A stretch of 56,736 nt of DNA from Planoprotostelium fungivorum (lineage: Eukaryota > Evosea > Variosea > Cavosteliida > Cavosteliaceae): contig MDYQ01000192.1 of the NCBI GenBank assembly GCA_003024175.1, positions 1-56,736 of the forward strand, written 5' to 3'. The position numbers were made by a program, and so were the translations under genes. Shown in pieces: positions 10,300-22,900 of this stretch. Numbering within the stretch: the first letter of the stretch is position 1; every line of letters starts with the position of its first letter. The notes below the pieces were generated by a model that saw only the letters and a program-made list of their open reading frames with translations, did not search any database and was not told the DNA's origin.

Positions 10300-13200
10300 A
10301 TGCCAAAGAGGAAAGTCTCTACCATGGAAGAGACTCAGCTCGTCACATCACCAAGTGAGTCTCACGATGTTGGTCGTAACGCTCGTGACGTCACAATATC
10401 GTGTGTCCGCTGACCATCTATAAGGTTCAGCTCAGACAAATACAATAGGAGATGCAGTTCAGTACGATTTCAGCTTCGACATTATCCCAGAAGAGATCAT
10501 TTTACACATCTTCACCCATTTAGACAATCAGACCATCATGTTGATTTGTCCACTCGTATGTACTACTTGGTATCGCTTGTGCCACGAAAAAGGTTCGAAA
10601 CACCTCTGACAGGAAAATGACATACACAAGGTGCATCATTTTGGAAACAGAGATGTGTCGATGGGCTACCAAAGAGAATGCAAGGAACACAAGGAAGTCC
10701 ATATTATCTGCAAGAAGAACCCACCAATGTCCAAGAAACATCACCATTCGGATGGAAATGGTGGAGCTTAGACTTGGAACAGGTCTTTCTCTCCTTCTTC
10801 TGTCTTGTCTACGATTGACATGATAATGCAGGTCGATGATTGGCACAATCAATTCTATCGAAGGATAATGGTGGACAAGAGGGTCAAAATGCTGGCGCTC
10901 GAACTGGCCGAGACAAGATTTCGAGCGACGGACAAGTTTAGAACCATCGCTCAGTTTGGAGATGAGGCTTTAGACATGCTGCTCAAGATGTGGACCGTGT
11001 CATGGGATCTACTCTTGAACCCGGACACTGCGAAGGAAGGTGAGGTTAAGCATGTGTTTCGTGATGGTGTCCGTGTGATGGATGAAGATGTGATGATGTG
11101 CAGAGTATGGACTGGTGAAGAGTAAAGCGATGTCGCAGAGTTATTGGATAGGGGAAATGATTGGATTTCTTGACCGTCTGCGTTTCATCCAAGTGAGAGC
11201 ATCATCCATCATCTGCTCATCTGATCATCACATTCATCTTCACATTCGTTTCGTATCTACATTTCAATCTTGGTTGGAATTTTCACTTCATCATCATGAC
11301 TTACGAATTGATCTCATCAACTTCACGACAGATCATCAGACAGATGATGGCCAACAAGGACGTCAAACTGAAAGACGCTTGCTTCGGTATGGAGAGATGT
11401 CTGAGGCAGCCACCTCATGCATCATCATCAGACCTGATCAATGCACCTCTCGTCTTTAGAGATCTGATCGAACAATACAGAAACGAGGTAAGGAGAACCA
11501 TTTCATTGCGTCGATGCAAAAATGGAAGTGATGAGAAAAAAAGAAAATTTGATGGGAAAAATCTCGCGAGAGAAAAATAGAATGAAAAAATCTGACGAGG
11601 AAAAATTTGACGAGAAGAAATCTGACGAGAAAAAAGTTGAAAGTACAATTTCCGGGCATCAATTTTTCAGATCCACCGTTCGAAGCGGTGTCCTACCTGG
11701 TGCAGTCTCTTCATCAGAGGAGTCACAATCGAACCGGAAGAGACAACGACGCCACACTATTGGGTGCCGCTATATTAGGTGAATCACATTGCACCACGTC
11801 AACATCAAATCGTGCTTCTCTCCTACTCGATCATCGCGATCGCGATCATCACACGACACCATCGCGATCATCACACGACACCATCGCAAGACACCATCAT
11901 CTCGTCATCACATCCATCACCTCTCATCATCACCTGTCATCATCACCTGTCATCATCACCTGTCATCATCACCTGTCATCATCACCTGTCATCATCACCT
12001 GTCATCATCACCTCTCATCATCACCTCTCATCATCACCTCCACTCAATCGAATCAGGCCGAAAAGGTTATCCCATCTCCTGCTGTGCCCTCCTGCACGCC
12101 ATCGCGACCGAATTAGGCTTCACCGTCAACATGGTTGGCTTTCCGTTTCACTTCATCGCCTCTTACAAGAGAAGAACGACGGGAGAATCCATATTTATAG
12201 ACAGCTTCCACGGTAAAACGATGTCACTGAAGGAGATCAAGGCGTGAGTGGTGTCCACGTCTGTCTACATCTTTCACTTTTGTGTTCAACGTCGTCAGAT
12301 TCGGTCGAGAGAGACAGATCGTGTGGAACGATCGCTTGGTGGAGCCCACCAGTCACGCTCTAGTCATTCACAGGATAGCGAACAACATGGCGAACACGGT
12401 GGCTCAGATGACAGAGAACCTCTATTCGACTCAACAGAGGAGGTGAAATTTCTGAGAAAGTCCGTCGAAATGTCGTGGAAGATTCACGGAAATATCGCGG
12501 AATATTTGTAAGGGTGGCTGATTGTAGACAGGTACCTCATCAGTTGCATCCTCACTGAAATGTCATCGTTACAATTGGGACTCGCCGAGCACGGCTGGAG
12601 GGTGAGTCCCAAACGAAAAAAATAAATGTCACGAGCTGACTTTTATTCAGCACAGGATACGGTACGTGACGAACCGATACATTTGGGACACTCTACTGGA
12701 TGGAGAGTGGCCGATCGATGCGAGCATCTTTGATGAGCAGATGAACATCGCATCAGCAGATCCACAGTTGATTCCTCCAAAGCAGAGGAACAAGACTTGT
12801 TCAGAGGGAAGAGAGGTGATGTGATGCATCATCATCGATCTGGAATATTGTCTATTGTAGATGATCGTGAGATACATCACGTCACACTCGAATTGCTGTG
12901 AATGAAAACACACAACACATCATTAGATCACACATCGTCACATCACACGTCATCACATCATCACATAATCACATGATCACATGATCACATGATCACATCA
13001 CCTTTCCACTCAATCGACAACAGTTACCTCAATACAAAGTGGGTCACATCTTCCACCACAGACAGAGACACTACACCGGCATCATCTTGGGTTGGGACTA
13101 CACGTGCGCCGCCACCAACGAGTGGATGGAACAGATGAACGTCAACTCTTTATCGAGAGGAAGCCAGCAGCCCTTCTATCATTCTTATGTCATAGAAGAT

Positions 13201-13432
13201 GGTTCAGAGTGTTATGTTGCGGAAGAGAACATCATCTGGTCCGATGTGAACCACCAGCAGTCGACTTCTTTCGAAGTGAGCTCGTCATCGGAGGCAGCAT
13301 GATGTTGAATGTCTATAGATCCTCTCGGTCATCGGTAGGTACTTTGATGTCTATGAGAAGAGTGGAGATGATAGACATGGAAGATTCATACCTTGTCGGG
13401 ACCTCCTGTGTGCATATCCGGATGATGGTTGA
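10300..13432 (+). CDS. FBXO21: FBXO21-like protein: F-box + SirB1-like + YccV hemimethylated-DNA-binding domains
   Basis: Starts MPKRKVSTMEETQL. The F-box is FDIIPEEIILHIFTHLDNQ followed by LICPLVCTTWYRLC and, across an intron at 10593-10630, ASFWKQRC. The middle has alpha-helical exons (VDDWHNQFYRRIMVDKRVKM, then FGDEALDMLLKM) and a SirB1/transglutaminase-like region (KGYPISCCALLHAIATELGF, then FPFHFIASY). The end is a YccV-like domain: KVGHIFHHRQRHYTGIILGW, NVNSLSRGSQQPFYHSYV and DGSECYVAEENI. A 43-nt intron (13276-13318) leads to the last exon, RYFDVYEKSGDDRHGRFIPC. This order is that of FBXO21, an SCF ubiquitin-ligase substrate adaptor in animals. Other introns: 10355-10424, 10783-10831, 11040-11103, 11193-11331. 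Exons around 11.65-12.06 kb and 12.83-13.02 kb are less certain. Confidence 0.88.
11923..12045. repeat. CATCATCACCTGT microsatellite in an intron
   Basis: A stretch of near-perfect tandem copies of a 12-13 nt CATCATCACCTGT/CATCATCACCTCT unit lies in an intron of the FBXO21-like gene, upstream of the SirB1 exon. It makes all three forward frames look open with His/Ser-rich peptides, which are artefacts of the repeat. Confidence 0.85.
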
Positions 13433-13495
13433 TAAAGAGGATAGACACATCGCATGATGTCGTGTTGCATGTTGTGATGCTCGACACCCTGCCCT

Positions 13496-15492
13496 CTACA
13501 AATGATCTTCCTTTATATACTTGAACTCTAGCACGTCTGGGGACATCTTGAACTCTGCACTGCTACCACTCCCGTAACAGTTCTGAACCGTAACCCTCAC
13601 GACCTTCTCGTCCATCACATCATCTCGAACCGGTGCGATGGCGATGATGAGGTTCTCAAACTTGTCTTTCACTCGAGCCAGCCTTCCATCGAAGAACACC
13701 TCAACTGGATGAATGGTCAGTTTAAATCTGAAGAAAACTTCTTCTGGGGAAATATACCCCTTAAGAAGGCGGGCTCACCTCCATTTGTCTCCTTATGGTT
13801 GAAACATTCTCCCTTAAGCCACACTTCGTTCTCCCTATGACACGGTCCTTCTTTCAAGTGTAAGGCCACTAAGCGTGGTGCCTCTGCGATGTGTCAAGAG
13901 AATTCGAACCGTTGAGGACCTCTTAAGAGGGGAGCCTGTCTATGTGGAGGCGATTATATGAAGATTCTCACCCAACACGGCTGATTTGTTCGCGTAAACC
14001 GAGAACTTTCTCGAGCGGATCTGTTCTTTGTTTCAGGGATAGAAGGAGCAGGATGACAGGTGGTGAGGTGATACAGATAGAGGACGGTGCTGTTCTCACT
14101 CTCTCTCGCCAGATAAACCCGTCTGCAGTTCGGTACGTGATCGTGAATTCGAGAGAGAAACCGGCAGACCCTGATGCTTCCGTCGTCTGTGTCAACATCA
14201 GCGACACGTGCATCACCATCAGCGACATCACCTTGAGTGAGTAGTCTACGCACGGTATGTCTTCAAACTGTCGATGCAACGTATTCTCCGACGACTCCAA
14301 GACATCATCTCTGCATTTGTTACCACCTGCCCACGTTCAATCCTACACAGACACGAGACGAGAGGTGGCATTAAGACTATGACAGATGCGAGGCTCACTC
14401 ATGAGAGACACCGTCACGTTGCCGTAGAGGATCTTGTCTCGATCGAGAACGGCAGTCGGTTGATACATATCTTTCCTCGCCAATATCGTGAGGGGATTCG
14501 GTGTCAAGTAGCTGCGACATCAAAGATCAGACGATGATGATTAGACGAGAGACACACCGATTCTCTCTCGAATATGTCTTTCTCTGTGTGTAAGAAGGTG
14601 GCTTCCTCAGGACAAAACGTGGTGTGAGGGGTTCTAAAGGATTCCTCGCGTTTGTCATCTGCATCACATCAGATGGTCAAGTGTGAGCTCATCTTCTTAC
14701 CTCTTCCATAATGTCTCTCAAGGACATCTTGACTTTACTCCTCTTCTTTTGTCTATCGACGAGAGGTGCCGTGTTCGATGGTGGAGGTATCTCATGTTCT
14801 TGTGGGTGATTGTATCTCTCTGTCACTTGTGACGTGTAAAGTGATTCTGTGCGATATTCTGTGCCCTCGGTTCGTTGTCTAAAGAGTGTCTCGGATGTGC
14901 TGCTGGTGAAAGATGAAGTCGATGAAACTCTCTCGAGGCGTGGCCTCTTTGTTTCTATCTGTGCTTGAGGGATCTGGGACGTTTAGACTGTTTCGAAAGA
15001 AGATGCAGCTCACGTGATGGATCACAGGATGATGGTATGAGGCAGGATAGAAGACAGGCGTGAGTATAGGAGGACTATTGTATGGAGAGAATGGTATGGG
15101 TGAATGTGGAGTCATGGGATTTGTCAGAGGTGATGGTGGGCTCAGTGGCTGATGCATGTTCTAAGATGTTCAGATGGAGGAAACTGTGACCCAAATCGCT
15201 TTACCTGATGGTATGGGAGAGCGTAAGGAGCTGATGGAGAGATACGGTAACGGTGGAGGGGAAATAGTTGGGACGAGTCACTGTGAAAATTGTTCGATGG
15301 AAGATGAAGCGGCGCCAGAATCAGAGCGGGCGACATAGGTAGAATGGACTCCTGAAAAGATGTTGGAACCTGACTTCTATAGAACCTTGTATCTTGCTCG
15401 ATGCTCCTCTGACCCTCATCGATGGCGTCGTCGTCGTCAGAGTCTTCGAATCTCCTTCTTTGGACCTTTTCAGAACGTCCTAGTCGTTCCAT
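13496..15492 (-). CDS. Unrecognised protein: acidic/Pro-rich N-terminus, beta-rich C-terminus
   Basis: A multi-exon gene on the minus strand starts at 15492 with MERLGRSEKVQRRRFEDSDD and an acidic stretch, followed by a long proline/serine-rich region (SPPSPLTNPMTPHSPIPF) and TESLYTSQVTERYNHPQEHE, then VDRQKKRSKVKMSLRDIMEE. Later exons encode LTILARKDMYQPTAVLDRDK, ILYGNVTVSLMS, FSLEFTITYRTADGFIW and, at the end, VFFDGRLARVKDKFENLIIA and VVRVTVQNCYGSGSSAEF. Alternating hydrophobic patterns suggest beta-sandwich folds, and a disordered N-terminus plus such folds is common in transcription factors, but I cannot name a family. Exon borders between 14.6 and 13.7 kb are approximate; the last intron ends aaactgaccattcatccag. 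Confidence 0.5.
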
Positions 15493-15990
15493 CTTCTATT
15501 GTGATGCGAGATGATGTGACACGCATCGACAACCTGCGGCCTGTCCTTTCCTCCTCAGCGACTTTAACAAAGTTGCGATGTGCAAGATGATGGGCCTCCC
15601 TGCTCTTCTCTGTGTTGGATTTCCTCTCCTTGACAGGTCGAATCGAATGGCAACGTTAAGGAGGGAGGAGTATCATACATCCGCCGTTTCTTCAGAATGC
15701 GGTGGAATAAATGTTCGTTTTTGGGGGTGACATCGACCTACGCCTGCGAAGGACTGCATATTCCGTCCCTACGTCGAAAGCTCCACACGGTGATGCCTCT
15801 TTCGTTTGATTTGGAGAGATTCAGATACAGTCCCATACCCAGCACGTCAATTTTTATAGATGCCCGCTCCAAAGGTCCTTGATTATGCGAATGTAAATGT
15901 GCGAGCGAGAGTCACGTGGGGGAGTCCCTCAACTTCCCAGTATAATCATCGACGTCAGAGACGATCATTAGAGAGAGACAAACATTGGAC
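15493..15990. other. Divergent intergenic region
   Basis: About 500 bases separate the start of the unrecognised minus-strand gene from lumazine synthase. The only open frame (15697-15882, +) is short and has no recognisable content. Promoters for both genes are expected here but I see no motif I can defend. Confidence 0.4.
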
Positions 15991-16672
<682 letters not shown>

Positions 16673-16752
16673 TTGAGATGCATGAAAAGAGTATTGTCAT
16701 GATCTTGTCTACAATACATTTCTCCATCGTATCGTGTGCACATCACATAATC

Positions 16753-18700
16753 ATGAGAAGAGCGGCAGTCATCATAGTGACCGTATTCTTATTGGAGGTT
16801 TTATCATTACCCGTCAACAGTGTGTGATCGTGTTTCGATATCATCCGATTAAACGTGCTGACATCAATCGAGATGAACAACATTGGAAGGCATTCGAGGA
16901 CTGGTGGAAGAAAGGTGTCGAGGTAGAATCAGTCCGTCTCGGAGACCGATGGACAGACCAGTTGAGGCCAGGTGTCTTTGCAACTCGTGACATAGAGGTG
17001 CACCTCCTCACGCATGTGATGCTAAGAGGATGAACAGGAGGACGAAATCCTTTTTCAAGTTCCATTAGACGGTCCATTCATCATCAGCCGAGATCTGATC
17101 CGAAACCAGTCCGCAATGATAAGACAGGTAGTCTGAAACTGTTCAAGATGGCCAAAATTGAAGTTGTGCAGATGGCCGATGATATATTCAATCGCTACAC
17201 GAATGACAAAGAGAATGACCCTGGCTACTATATACTGCTGTCCGTCTATATCTTATACGAGAGATTTCACAATCCAAACTCTCACTGGAAACCTTGGTTT
17301 GGTAATGCAGATCGCCGTATCTCCCCTGATGAAGAACAGATGTATTACCCGCATTATCCGACATGAACAATCTTCTTACTTGGAAGTTTTCAGATCTCAA
17401 AGAGCTCAGCGGTTCTCCTCTATACCGTGAGTCACATCGTCATATCACAAGGACACCTCCAAATCATTAACAGAGAGGGCAAGAGACAGAAGATCCGAAG
17501 TGACCGACCACTATCGATGGTTAGAAGACAACATCTTCACGGTAATCATGCATCGTCTGCGGCATCCATCTCACCTTCTCATCCCAGGAGTATTACAAAC
17601 TCTTTCAATACAAACCGAGCGCGGACGAATACAAATGGGCCGTATCTATCGTTCGATCGAGGAACATGATGATCTTAGTCGATAACATCATCCAGTACGT
17701 CATCACACCTTACTACGATATGTTCAGGCACGCACCACAAGACATAGATCAGGTGAGTTCTTTACTTCCTCTATAAACATCATCAGATGAATGATGTCAT
17801 TCGGTCATCATTCGATCACACCATCACATGGTGAAGCCACGATGATGAAGGACTTTTGATGAGTTACACAATGACACGAAACAGGGCTATTATATCTTCA
17901 ATCCCATCACCAGACATTTAGAGATCACCTCCAGAAGATCCTACTCTGAAGGCGATGAGGTAGATCACATCTCTAAACCAAACTGATTCCGATAGGTCTT
18001 TGCATTCTGGGGAGAGAAATGCAACTCCGAATTATTGGACTTTTACAGTTTCATCCTGAAAGACAACCTCTTCGATTGTGTTCACATCACCAACTTCGTC
18101 TTACCCGAGGGTGATCCTCTATACAAACAGAAGAGAATCCTGTTCGAGAGGTCGCAGACGAGGTTGTCCATCGTGCAACTTCCATCTCATATCGTCTGAT
18201 GTTTTTTTTTCCATCTCATCGATCATCAGCTACGCCAAGTTAAAAGCGACAAAGGAAGGAGTTAGTCACGAGCTGATTCGTGTTCTGAGGGCGATGACCA
18301 TCGGCGAAGAAGAACTTACGACGACTCTGATGGTGACGGGGGTGGATGATGAGCCGATGTCCTCGAGAAGCCAGGGTGCCATCTATGATTCTCTCGCGGA
18401 GATATGTAGAGGTGCTCTGAGAGACTATCCGACCACGATGGAGGTGATGATGGTGATGTGACGTGGAAGGTGATTGATGATGTGCAGGAGGATGAAGAGA
18501 TATTAAGAGGAGAACTGTCGCCGAGAAAGAGGATGGCCGTGCAGGTGCGATACGATGAGAAGAAGATACTCTTCTCCACGGGTGAGATGATGCAGCACGT
18601 CCACATCTGACACGTCACAGGAGTCAAAGCGATGAGAGAGGCACAAAGATGGGCGGACATCTACAAGAAAGAAATGCAGACGAATAAAGACGAGCTTTGA
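16753..18700 (+). CDS. Predicted ER-lumenal SET-domain protein (SETD3/Rubisco-LSMT type) ending in KDEL
   Basis: Twelve exons close without a frame break into 449 residues: 16753-16819, 16873-16997, 17038-17127, 17172-17301, 17340-17426, 17474-17541, 17588-17752, 17885-17959, 17996-18150, 18230-18443, 18488-18581, 18621-18700. The N-terminus MRRAAVIIVTVFLLEVLSLP is a signal peptide; the last residues are TNKDEL, an ER-retrieval signal. Between them lies the split SET architecture of the SETD3/LSMT class: GVFATRDIEEDEILFQVPL, YILLSVYILYERF, LSDMNNLLTWKFSDLKELSG, then DEYKWAVSIVRSR, TPYYDMFRHA, and GYYIFNPITRHLEITSR with EGDEVFAFWGEKCNSELLDF, followed by a helical substrate-binding-like tail. 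Oddities: the usual NH of the SET core is RH, and the tyrosine of the YG motif is Trp (FWG). The enzyme may be diverged or inactive. Confidence 0.88.
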
Positions 18701-18732
18701 CATCACAATCATGTGATGTGTCTGATGCATCT

Positions 18733-19813
18733 TCATTCGCAAGTGGTTGGGTCGCTTCCAATCGCCTTTGCAACGATGGCACCCTCTGAACCTTGGTCGT
18801 ATTCTCTCAACACCTTCATGTCTTCATCGTCCAATTTGAAGTCGAAGACGTCGGCGTTGTCGTTTATCCTCTTCGGATTGTCGCTCTTGGGTAGAGGGAT
18901 GTATCTACTTTGCATGAGAACGATCGATCCGATGGTAACTCATTCTCAATCACCCCATCTGGAGACTCCATCGGATGAGAACTTGAGCTGGGTTCTTCTT
19001 GTGTTTCTCAGCGATCTTCTTCAAACCTTCTTCACCGAACTTCTCTCCTCTCACTAATGGACAATAGGCCTGATTCGTTTCAGATGGTGCATCTTTCATG
19101 ATCTCCATTCACCTGGATGACGATGTTCTCTTTCTCACAATAGTCTACTATGTCTCTCTGTTGGCACCATGGATGAAGCTGTTGCATCGTGAGACATCCG
19201 AAGAGGAGGATGTCTTGTGTGTCACCTCGACCTGATTGACTGCTGGTGTCACATTGGTATCCTCTTTCAACTGTTGAAGGTGCTTCACCCCACTGTTCGT
19301 CGGTCAATAGAGTCACGAAGTATATGGACATACAAGTTGGCGACCCCGATGGAGTGGATGAGACCTTCTTTCTGTAATGTGATCATGGCCTTGAAGAGTC
19401 TGGCTCTTCCTTCTCTTCCAAAGGTAGGCGAATGGATCAAAAACAGATCGACGTAGCCCAGCCCGATAATCTCCACACTCTTTCTCAGCGAGGCCAGATC
19501 CTACCATCGTCAACATTCCATACATATCAAAAGATGAGGTCACCTGCTCCATGCTTGCCTCGTTTGATCCCAACATCTTAGTCACGACATAAAACTCCTT
19601 TCTATCTCTTCCACTCTGTTTCACTGCAGCTCCCACCTGAGCTTCGTTCTCGTAGTACTGAGCTGTATCTAATAGTCGATAGCCACATCGGATCGCCTCC
19701 TCTATGGACTTTTGAGATACGTCCGGGGGTGAGTTGTATAATCCGAAGCCAAGGTGGGGGATTGTCTTTCCGTCGTTGAGAGAAGTTATGGACGTCACTT
19801 GATTCGAGCTCAT
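18733..19813 (-). CDS. Aldo/keto reductase
   Basis: Starts MSSNQVTSITSLNDGKTIPH at 19813 and continues LGFGLYNSPPD, LLDTAQYYENEAQVGAAVK (catalytic Asp and Tyr), EFYVVTKM (catalytic Lys), then across an intron GLGYVDLFLIHSP (catalytic His). Later exons give KEGLIHSIGV, TNVTPAVNQVE, DIVDYCEKENIVIQ, EGLKKIAEKHKKNPAQVLIR and the final NADPH-binding block RYIPLPKSDNPKRINDNADV. All four active-site residues are present. The family reduces aldehydes and ketones with NADPH in the cytosol; the substrate cannot be told. It is divergent from the adenylation-reductase gene with about 120 bases between starts, so the two may share regulation. At least three introns; borders in the 18.93-19.5 kb part were not all fixed. 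Confidence 0.88.
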
Positions 19814-19851
19814 GCTGATGTTGTTGGAAGTTCTGTGGTTTGTGATTTGTA

Positions 19852-19910
19852 GTCACGTGACGGGTGATCACCAAATTTCTATCAAATTCACACGTCACGT
19901 GCAGTATAAA
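19852..19910. promoter_or_regulatory. Divergent promoter with paired CACGTG sites and a TATA box
   Basis: Between the aldo/keto reductase (start 19813, -) and the adenylation-reductase gene (first ATG 19935, +) lie a perfect palindrome gtcacgtgac at 19852-19861 and cacgtcacgtg at 19891-19901, both containing the CACGTG core bound by bHLH/bZIP factors in many eukaryotes. A tataaa at 19905-19910 is oriented for the plus-strand gene. Function is inferred from sequence only. Confidence 0.55.
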
Positions 19911-19934
19911 GGTCTGTCAACAAAACAAGAAGCG

Positions 19935-22900
19935 ATGGCAGCCCTCGATGCAGTGAAAGACGTATCTTATCTCGTGTGCACTCTGGGGCGTGCAGCCATC
20001 TTGAATCGAAATGAGCCGCACGGGATCGATACGATCAATCAGATGATCGAAGAGGGGGCGAAGGTGAAGTTGGAGGTGGAGAATCATCCTGAAATGTACT
20101 CAGACGTTTGATGGACCTGTGATTGCCATGCCAGAGCCCGACACCCAACACCCCGAAAATGAATGGGACGTAACCTTTTTAAGTAAGACTCTATTGCAAC
20201 TACCACCTCTGATCCCATTGATAGCCTTCCAACAGATCTTGGATGGAAGTACCTCCGTTGCATTTCATCTGGAATCCGAAGGTATTCGACATAGAGAGAT
20301 CAGCCAAGAGGGTACGCAGAAAGAATCAGTAGGCATGCTGTGCACGAGTGACCTAGATTTCATCATGACCTGGTTCGGTCTCATTCGTATGGGAGTATCT
20401 GTCATCCTCATCGCGTGAGAGACATCCCATCGTCTCGACATCAGATCTGCATCTCATCATCCTCTCTATGGTCGTTCACACAGCCATCGACACATATCGT
20501 CTCATCCTCCTCCAATCAACCGATCCACCGTGATCTGATGGTGCAACAGACCTCAATGTAGTGCCGCCGCCGTGGCCCAATTGTGCAAGAGCGAGAATGC
20601 AACCCAGCTCATCGTACACCCCAATTACCTGGACAAAGCCACCGAAGCACAGAACATGCTGAGAGAGACGGGACGAACATTGACACTCACCTGCACCCCC
20701 AATCGAAGCGTTTGGACTCAAAAGAGTTCGAAGACATTTCCTCAAACTTATTCCAACGTGGATGAGGAGAGAGACAGCGTGGCCTTCTTCTATCACACTT
20801 CGGGTACAACGACTGGTATGCCAAAAACAATTCCACAATTGCACAGGTGATCATCAACTGTACAATTTTCATTCGAACGAAACTGATTTTGACTCGTTGT
20901 AGATCGTGTACCACGGCATTTCCCAAGATTTTGGGTGGTACACCGACTCTGACGATGACGCCACTTTATCACGGGGGTGGTGCAGATCTGTTGAGAAGTC
21001 TCATGAGTCACTCACTCCTCTATATCTTCCCTTCTTCTGTGCCGATTACGGCGGACAACATGCTGCGTGTGTTCGATGCCGCCAGACGTCAGAACAAGCC
21101 CGTGAGTCAAAACATTTTGTATTTTGCAATAGGAGATGTAGAGGATAAGAATAATTGTGACATGAATATGAGAATCATTGTGACATAAATATGAGAATCA
21201 TCTATGAGAATCACATGTATGATTCATATCTATCAGATTCACAATCGAAATTGAACCTGAATGATAATTTTATTTCATAAGAAAGATACAAAGACATTCC
21301 ATTCTTCCATGAAAGAACCAAATTAACTTTCAAACAGGTGAAGAACTTCTCATCCGTGCCTTACGTCATCAAAATGTTATCGGAAGACGAGAGAGGACTG
21401 AGAGAGTTGATCTCCATGGAATTAGTCGGTTTCGGTGGTGCTCCTTTTCCAAAGGAAATAGGAGATCAGTTGACTCGAGAGGGAGTTAAATTGGTGTCTA
21501 GATATGGTTCAGCTGAATGTGGATGTGAGTGAAGAACGCGGGGAGGAGATTGATAGACGTACAGTTCTACTGAATTCGTATCGAAATTTCGAGGAAGACG
21601 AGGAGTGGTTGTGGGTGAGGAGTGATGTAGGGTGTGAGAATCTGGTATTCGAGGACATCAAGGTCTGTGTCATCATGATCATCATTGACGCAAACATCAT
21701 CACTCGTCACACATCATCATACGTCAGGGAGGATGTAACGATGAATACAGACACAAGAAGGAGTGGCCGAATTAGTGGTGGGAAACAAATGGACCGTTTT
21801 AGGAAAAACAAATCGACCCGACGGAAGCTTTGCCACAGGAGATCTGTTCAAACGACACGCTACGAAGCCAAACACTTGGCTTTATATCGGAAGAAATGAT
21901 GACATGATCGTCATGGTAATATCTCTCATCTCGATCATCATCCATCATCATTTGTCATGACATCATCTCATCTCGATCATCATCCATCATCACACGAACA
22001 TCATCTGAAGCATGACCAGGAGAATGGAAAGAAAGTAGAACCTACACCCATGGAAACATCCATCTGTGCCTCCAAGTACATCACAGATGCCATCGTCTTC
22101 GGTGAAAATCGTCCCTACACCGGTCTCCTCCTCTTCCCTTCTTCTCCCGACGTGAGTCGAGTTTATTTCTTATAGATAGCTTTTACTTAGGTTTATTTTC
22201 TCTACTGACTCGTTGTAGATGAAGAAAGAAGAAGTCTTGGAGAAAGTGTGGCCTACGATCGTGAGAACGAACGAGATTTCACCGTCTCAGTCGGTCATCA
22301 GTCGAGGCATGGTCGTTGTGATGCCTCACGGTACCATCTTTCCTAAATCAGCAAAGGGAAGCATACAGAGGCCAGCAGCTTACAAACAGTTTGAACAGGT
22401 GAATCTTCAAATTGATTAATGAATAGTTGATCGTTTGAGACATTTATCATGTCCAACGTACCTGATCATGACATCATCACCCATCATCATCGTGTGACGA
22501 TCGTCTTTGATGATCACGATCATCACTCCACAATCATCATGACGATCGTGTCATGACATGATGCTGACATCATCCACAGGTCATCGAGAAAGCTTACGTC
22601 GACTACGAGCAAGGTCACAGCTCCACCGAGAAGAAGAACATTCCCACACAGACCGACATGCTTGAATACATCCATCACAAAGTGAAAGAAGCTACGGGAC
22701 TGAAAGATCTGAAGGACGACGATGACCTCTTCAACTTGGGAGTCAATTCGATACAAGCCGCTGCCATACGCAACTCCATCCAGACGGTGAAATTTCTGCG
22801 AGTTCCACGCTGATTCTCCGCAGGAAATCGAATTGAAACAGAAGTTGAGGAATAATGTAGTGTATGAGTATCCATCGGTAGAAAAATTATCGACGCACGT

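Noticed and set aside
11789-12247. Long His/Ser-rich frames around 11.8-12.1 kb
   Set aside because: All three forward frames are open only because of the CATCATCACCTGT microsatellite; only the part after about 12055 is real coding sequence (SirB1 exon).
13496-15492. Velvet or Rel-type transcription factor
   Set aside because: Scattered beta-strand-like segments are suggestive, but none of the diagnostic DNA-binding motifs could be found, so it was left unnamed.
17128-17147. An apparent 20-nt intron in the SET gene
   Set aside because: Using the next acceptor (gttgtgcag, ending at 17171) gives a 44-nt intron that also keeps the frame and makes the full model close.
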